Shown piece after piece: positions 33,182-37,600 of a stretch of DNA of 37,600 bases. The stretch is taken from NCBI GenBank assembly GCA_049325575.1, contig JBMOLK010000299.1, positions 1 to 37,600 on the forward strand. The letters are read 5' to 3'. The translations under genes were made by a program, and so were the position numbers. This stretch comes from JBMOLK01 sp049325575. Lineage in GTDB: Bacteria; Bacillota; Clostridia; Acetivibrionales; Acetivibrionaceae. Position 1 is the stretch's first letter; the number at the start of each line of letters is the position of its first letter. The notes beneath the pieces are model-generated. The model was not told where the DNA came from. It made no database searches and worked only from the letters and a program-made list of their open reading frames with translations.

Positions 33182-33188
33182 TCCCCCC
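33182..33188 (-). promoter_or_regulatory. ribosome binding site that decides a GTG start at 33175
   Basis: On the minus strand GGGGGGA (33188-33182) precedes GTG 33175 by 6 nt, exactly the arrangement seen for xylB. The longer TTG at 33190 overlaps the site. Confidence 0.65.
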
Positions 33189-33330
33189 AAATAAGATAAA
33201 CAGATAAATTAGGCAATGTTTTTCTATATCAATCTAATGTCAATATTTACAAAAAACCAATTCTTATACGACATTTTAACTTAAAAACTAACAAATGTAA
33301 AGTGTGTTATAATATTTTTAATATTTTTAG

Positions 33331-36300
33331 TTAATCAGTTCCATTTTTCAGCCAATTTAAGATGTAAGAATCATCTATAAAAGCAGATTTCATTTTTAAA
33401 TAGCGCCCTCTGGATACAAAATACCCTTCACCAGGTTGCATTGACCTGGATGAATCACCAAGGGGCGGACGACTAAAAATTTGCTGATCGCTGGCATTTC
33501 CAAAAACGATACCGGTCTGAAGTTCTTTAAGTGCTTTTATAAATCCTTCATAACTCGAACTTATATCGCTTGATATACCTGTTAGTATTAAATAAAAGCC
33601 TAATTTCCTGTACCTTTTAAGTATTTGCTCCAGGTTATCTTTGGTTTCAAGGTTTGCAGTTTGTAGAAATTCGCTATAGTCATCAATAATCATCACATGG
33701 CTTGAATAGCGGGCTAAATGGGTTTTTTCATCAAAGAGTCCATTTGATGCTACCCGCGCTTTATTCGTTTCAATCTTTCTTTGTTCGAGTATATTCTTAA
33801 GCTCATTAACTATATCTGATAACTGAAGGCTTTCTGTAATATACGCTTTGACATGGGGAAGTTGCTTAAAAGTGTATAGACCCATGGAACTGGAATCAAC
33901 AATATAAATATTGAGTGAATCAGGAGTATTATATTTTGTAAGGGCGGCAGTCAAAGTTTTAAGGAAGCATGTTTTTCCGCTTTGAAACTGCCCTGTAACA
34001 ATTAAATTAGGAGTATCATAAAGATTCAAATACATTGGTTCTATATCTTCGTCTGTCAATCCAATAGGTATTGTCATAGTTTTGTCTTTTAAATATTCCA
34101 TTACATCTGTACTTTTATAAAGCTTATCCAACGTAACTTCACTCGGCATTATAGGAATAGGCTTTGCTTTAGGACCTTGCCATGATCTTTTTATAGTATC
34201 AAAAAGTTTTTTTAACTTTTCAGTACGCTCTGCCTCAGTTTCACCGCCAATAGCTAAAGCTGTTTGGAATTCAAGGGGTGGATTGTTTTTTACAAGCCCC
34301 CTGCCATTGACAGGTGAGGGCAGCAATCCGTTAGTTCTGCCAACAATACTGGTATAATCACCCTTATCGGACATCTGAAGAGCAACAGCCAGTTTTATAT
34401 TTGCTGAAACTCTATAGCGTATTGAGGATAAATTATTTGCAGTAAGAACAATATGAATACCGTAATTACCACCTTCTCGAGACAATTGTACAAATAAATC
34501 ATCTGTTTCCGGGTAAAGCTCTGCCAAAGCAGAAAAATTATCTACAATAATAACCAGTGCGGGCAGGCGATTGACAGTTGCCGTACGATAAGCAGGCAGG
34601 CTGCTTACACCTACACTGGAGAAACTTTTCTTACGGTTATCAAGCTCCTTTAATAAATATTTAACAAGTTTACGGAGTTTTTCACTTTCATCTATCATGA
34701 CTACTCCGCCTACATGGGGTAATACTGAAAAAATATTTAGAGTCCTTCCGCCCAGGTCCAGTATGTATATATTAACATCAAAAGGTGAATATGAAAGCAC
34801 AAGGGAAGTAGCAAGGGTTTGCAGGAATGTTGTTTTGCCTGAACCCGGACCACCATATACGGCTAAATGACCCTCTTTTCCAAGATCAACAGAGAAAGGA
34901 GGTTGGCTTTGTCCCGCAGGATTATCAAGTATACCTATTACAGGACACATCCAAGGTAAATCAGGTCTACTGTTGTAATCTACAGAGTTTAAACTTACTC
35001 CTGCAATTAAATCGTTAAGAACAATTTTATCCGGCAGGGGCGGAAACCAGGGTCCGTCAAGTCTTTTAATACCACATTTTTCTGCTGTTTCACTTATGTG
35101 AGCTACTACTGCCTGAAGTTGTGTCATTTCTGCACGGGCAGCTTTCTTCTGAGAAGCAGTATATAACTGCCTACGGGTTCCATCCAATTCAACCTCATAA
35201 ATATTAAGGTCATCTGTTGATTCCTGCTCAGCGCCCGGTATATAACCTGCTCCACTCCATGCTGACTGGAAAAGTTCGAATATTTCATTATTGCCTACCT
35301 GAATATAGGCACGACCAGGCTGCTTGATATTTGCAGCATCTCTACGCTTAATAACTTCCTGGCTGTCTTCCGGTCCCTGAACCTTCAAGCATATACGAAA
35401 TCTGGTATTACTCCATATCTGGTCATTTACAACACCCGCAGGCTTTTGTGTAGCAAGAATAAGGTGTACACCAAGGCTTCGGCCTACTCTGGCAGCACTT
35501 ACAAGCTCTACCATGAATTCTGGCTGGTCTGTTTTTAGCTCGGCAAACTCATCTGCTATAATAATGAGATGTGGCAATGGTTCTTGTGCCACTCCCTTTT
35601 TAAAAAGACGCTGGTAGCTGTCTATATGGTTTACATTATATTGCGCAAAAATAGTTTGTCTCTTTTTTAATTCACTTTTAATGGCAACAAGTGCTCTTGT
35701 CGTCTGATTCCCACCTAAGTTGGTAATTGTCCCCACAAGATGTGGAAGATCCTTAAAGGCGCCTGCCATACCTCCGCCTTTGTAATCAATTAGCACAAAA
35801 GATACATAATGGGGGTGGTAGTTTATAGCAAGGGATATAATATAAGTTTGTAATAGTTCACTTTTTCCAGATCCTGTTGTTCCTGCTACCAAGCCATGGG
35901 GTCCATGACTCCTCTCATGGATATCTAAAAGTAATTTCTCGTTTCCAGCTTTTACCCCTAAAGGAGCAGCCATTGAACTGAAGGACTCGCTGTTTTGCCA
36001 ACGGACAGTTACGTTTAAATCTTCAACTTTTCCAACATCAAACAAACAAAGAAGTGGAAGAGAGTTTGGAAGATTTGCTGAAGGTATCGTTTGTTTTAGA
36101 CGTATGGAAGACATTCTTCTGGAAAAATACTCAGCGGCCTCACATGATAACTTGTCTGGTGAGAATTGAAATCCAGTAGCTTCCTCATCCCTTCTTACAA
36201 ATTGTCCCGTCTTAGAGTCAATTTCAATTATTATTTTACTTTCTCTAGGTAGAAATTCTATTCTGTCAAATAAAAATATTGTTGAAATCCCTAAAGCTTT

Positions 36301-37600
36301 ATTACTATTTGCAAGATAGGACATTATTTGTTCATTTTCAGTTATATTGGCATCAGCAATAAAGAAGACAAAGTGAGGTATTTGTGCAGATGATGAATAT
36401 GAATCATTTGAGCTAAGCTGCAAATCCCGGGACTTGATAAAATCATAAAGATTTGAAAATAGCCGATGTGCAGATTCCTTTTCATCTGCTATGAAACGCT
36501 GTTGTCTGCTATCATCCCAGCAGTGGGGAAGCCATCTTATCCATTCCCATTCATTAGATTCTTTCTCCGAGTAAACAGCAACAATTTTAACATCTTCATA
36601 AGAGTGAAGTGATGCTAACTGTATTATAAGAGATCTGGTAAAGTTGAGTACTTCTTCACGAGGACCTATAAGACCTGCAGTTCCTGCTTCTAAAAGAGGA
36701 AGACAGACAGGTACGTTGTTGATTTTTGAAAATTCGTTCAATAGTTTTAAAGGCTCTTCCTTTAATATGTCATTTTCCATTGAAAGTTCCTGCCTGGGTA
36801 TTTTTATGCTAATGTTAAGAGGTGCGATTCCGGTTCCTATACGCAAAGATAGGAAATCGCTATGGTAAAGGGTTTTTTCCCACAATCTGCGGTCTTTATT
36901 ATTTACCCGTTCAATACACTCCTCCAGCGGTGGATGTATTGAGAGTAAAGAATTCTTCTGTTGCTCCCTTGCATAGTTTAATTCCATACGACGTTTATGG
37001 ATGTAGTCCAGATATTTTTCCTTACGGGCTTCTTCTAATTTTTTGAACTTTTTAAGCTGGGAGGTATAATTAAAAATAGAAACCATGGTTGTACCTCCAA
37101 GCATTATAAGAGAAAAATACATGTATATAGATTTTGTAAAGGTTGCCATAATAACTGATACTACAGCCATCATAAAAGGAGGTAACAATATGGTAATCCA
37201 GGATATTGACGGTCTGGTCTGAGCCGTTGGAGGGTTAAGTATTTCAATCTCACCTTTAGGCATCTGGGGTAGAAGTCTGGGAGAACGTTGAAACAAAGGA
37301 AATTCAAACTTTTTCTTCGAGAACCTTCCCCTGGCAGGTTTTAAGTTTTTTACACGGATATCTTCATCACTGGAAATAGAGAGGATATTACGGTCATACA
37401 TTATCTTATATCCACTAATATGTATAATATCTCCTGGAGTAAGCATGGCTTCATAAACTCGCCTTCCATTGATAAAAATGCCGTTAGTGGTATTCAGATC
37501 GGTTATATGGTATTCTCCAGCATCATCAAGATAAATCTTCGCATGTTCTTCAGATATAAGGCTGCTTGAGATGATTATGTCATTGGTTTCAAGTTTACCA
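33331..37600 (-). CDS. essC: EssC-type FHA/FtsK-SpoIIIE membrane ATPase of type VII secretion (partial, runs off right edge)
   Basis: The frame continues from ATG 37446 to the window end without a stop, so the N-terminus is missing; 1422 residues are visible, numbered from codon 37599. Residues 1-75 are the end of an FHA domain (SSSLISEEHAKI, LNTTNGIFINGRRV). Two membrane segments lie at about 132-154 and 156-178. Three FtsK-like ATPase domains follow. Domain 1 has Walker A GTTGSGKS at 573-580 and Walker B LIIIADEF with catalytic DE at 683-684. Domain 2 has GGPGSGKT at 916-923 and Walker B ending DN. Domain 3 has GQFQSGKT at 1203-1210 and Walker B IIDDY. This order is that of Firmicutes EssC/YukBA, the motor that drives export of WXG100 and larger substrates. 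EsaA, EssA and EssB are not within the window. Confidence 0.95.
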   Translation of the reverse strand, partial: GKLETNDIIISSSLISEEHAKIYLDDAGEYHITDLNTTNGIFINGRRVYEAMLTPGDIIHISGYKIMYDRNILSISSDEDIRVKNLKPARGRFSKKKFEFPLFQRSPRLLPQMPKGEIEILNPPTAQTRPSISWITILLPPFMMAVVSVIMATFTKSIYMYFSLIMLGGTTMVSIFNYTSQLKKFKKLEEARKEKYLDYIHKRRMELNYAREQQKNSLLSIHPPLEECIERVNNKDRRLWEKTLYHSDFLSLRIGTGIAPLNISIKIPRQELSMENDILKEEPLKLLNEFSKINNVPVCLPLLEAGTAGLIGPREEVLNFTRSLIIQLASLHSYEDVKIVAVYSEKESNEWEWIRWLPHCWDDSRQQRFIADEKESAHRLFSNLYDFIKSRDLQLSSNDSYSSSAQIPHFVFFIADANITENEQIMSYLANSNKALGISTIFLFDRIEFLPRESKIIIEIDSKTGQFVRRDEEATGFQFSPDKLSCEAAEYFSRRMSSIRLKQTIPSANLPNSLPLLCLFDVGKVEDLNVTVRWQNSESFSSMAAPLGVKAGNEKLLLDIHERSHGPHGLVAGTTGSGKSELLQTYIISLAINYHPHYVSFVLIDYKGGGMAGAFKDLPHLVGTITNLGGNQTTRALVAIKSELKKRQTIFAQYNVNHIDSYQRLFKKGVAQEPLPHLIIIADEFAELKTDQPEFMVELVSAARVGRSLGVHLILATQKPAGVVNDQIWSNTRFRICLKVQGPEDSQEVIKRRDAANIKQPGRAYIQVGNNEIFELFQSAWSGAGYIPGAEQESTDDLNIYEVELDGTRRQLYTASQKKAARAEMTQLQAVVAHISETAEKCGIKRLDGPWFPPLPDKIVLNDLIAGVSLNSVDYNSRPDLPWMCPVIGILDNPAGQSQPPFSVDLGKEGHLAVYGGPGSGKTTFLQTLATSLVLSYSPFDVNIYILDLGGRTLNIFSVLPHVGGVVMIDESEKLRKLVKYLLKELDNRKKSFSSVGVSSLPAYRTATVNRLPALVIIVDNFSALAELYPETDDLFVQLSREGGNYGIHIVLTANNLSSIRYRVSANIKLAVALQMSDKGDYTSIVGRTNGLLPSPVNGRGLVKNNPPLEFQTALAIGGETEAERTEKLKKLFDTIKRSWQGPKAKPIPIMPSEVTLDKLYKSTDVMEYLKDKTMTIPIGLTDEDIEPMYLNLYDTPNLIVTGQFQSGKTCFLKTLTAALTKYNTPDSLNIYIVDSSSMGLYTFKQLPHVKAYITESLQLSDIVNELKNILEQRKIETNKARVASNGLFDEKTHLARYSSHVMIIDDYSEFLQTANLETKDNLEQILKRYRKLGFYLILTGISSDISSSYEGFIKALKELQTGIVFGNASDQQIFSRPPLGDSSRSMQPGEGYFVSRGRYLKMKSAFIDDSYILNWLKNGTD

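Noticed and set aside
33238..33243. Perfect -35 TTGACA on the minus strand between essC and the 33175 gene
   Set aside because: No -10-like hexamer at the right distance; an internal promoter remains possible but cannot be supported.
1..37600. CRISPR arrays, tRNA or rRNA genes, insertion sequences
   Set aside because: No regularly spaced repeats, no tRNA cloverleaf or rRNA sequence, and no transposase-like protein was seen on reading both strands.

Overview
The window looks like chromosomal DNA from a low-GC, anaerobic, cellulosome-producing clostridium of the Acetivibrio/Ruminiclostridium type. The evidence is two proteins with type I dockerins (a GH5 cellulase and a PHP-family phosphoesterase), an RsgI-type anti-sigma factor fused to an extracellular pectate lyase, many secreted Firmicutes-style proteins, and genes tightly packed on each strand. 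A run of 10 N (16664-16673) shows it comes from a draft assembly. The species cannot be fixed from sequence alone.

Region 1 (1-2183): an RsgI-like membrane anti-sigma factor whose extracellular sensor is a PL1 pectate lyase. Only a possible tail of its cognate sigI gene is visible upstream. Region 2 (2247-15580): one long plus-strand xylose/xylo-oligosaccharide operon. It holds a sugar-binding lipoprotein, two ABC permeases, a cytoplasmic GH3 glycosidase (probable beta-xylosidase), a YesM/YesN-type two-component system, xylulokinase, a ROK-family XylR-like repressor, xylose isomerase and aldose 1-epimerase, closed by a 20-bp-stem terminator. No transport ATPase is encoded, so a shared MsmK/UgpC-type ATPase is presumably used. 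A strongly folded 159-bp intercistronic element separates the binding protein from the permeases.

Region 3 (15.6-18.9 kb): a decayed C-terminal piece of a GT-C membrane glycosyltransferase, the assembly gap, a secreted dockerin-bearing GH5, and a Cse60-like small protein. Region 4 (19.2-24.7 kb): a glycan cluster with a CDP-glucose-forming cytidylyltransferase, an SDR-type CDP-sugar dehydratase, two paralogous DxD glycosyltransferases flanking a GT2 enzyme, and then a 124-aa beta-rich protein whose motif order recalls LecB-type lectins without the calcium loop. Region 5 (24.8-26.2 kb): a secreted dockerin-bearing PHP phosphoesterase.

Region 6 (26.3 kb to the right edge, minus strand): a type VII (ESX/Ess-like) secretion locus. 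In transcription order it has EssC (FHA, two membrane segments, three P-loop ATPase domains; it runs off the window), an unrecognised 281-aa protein, an EsaB/YukD ubiquitin-like protein, two WXG100 proteins, a terminator, a secreted protein with three FN3-like repeats and an NlpC/P60 domain, a secreted BIG2 plus copper-amine-oxidase-N protein, a large protein with a WXG-like N-terminus and a lysozyme-like C-terminus, and a lipoprotein. The last two look like a possible peptidoglycan-degrading T7SS substrate with a surface-anchored partner, possibly an immunity protein. This is the best candidate in the window for a poorly described system.
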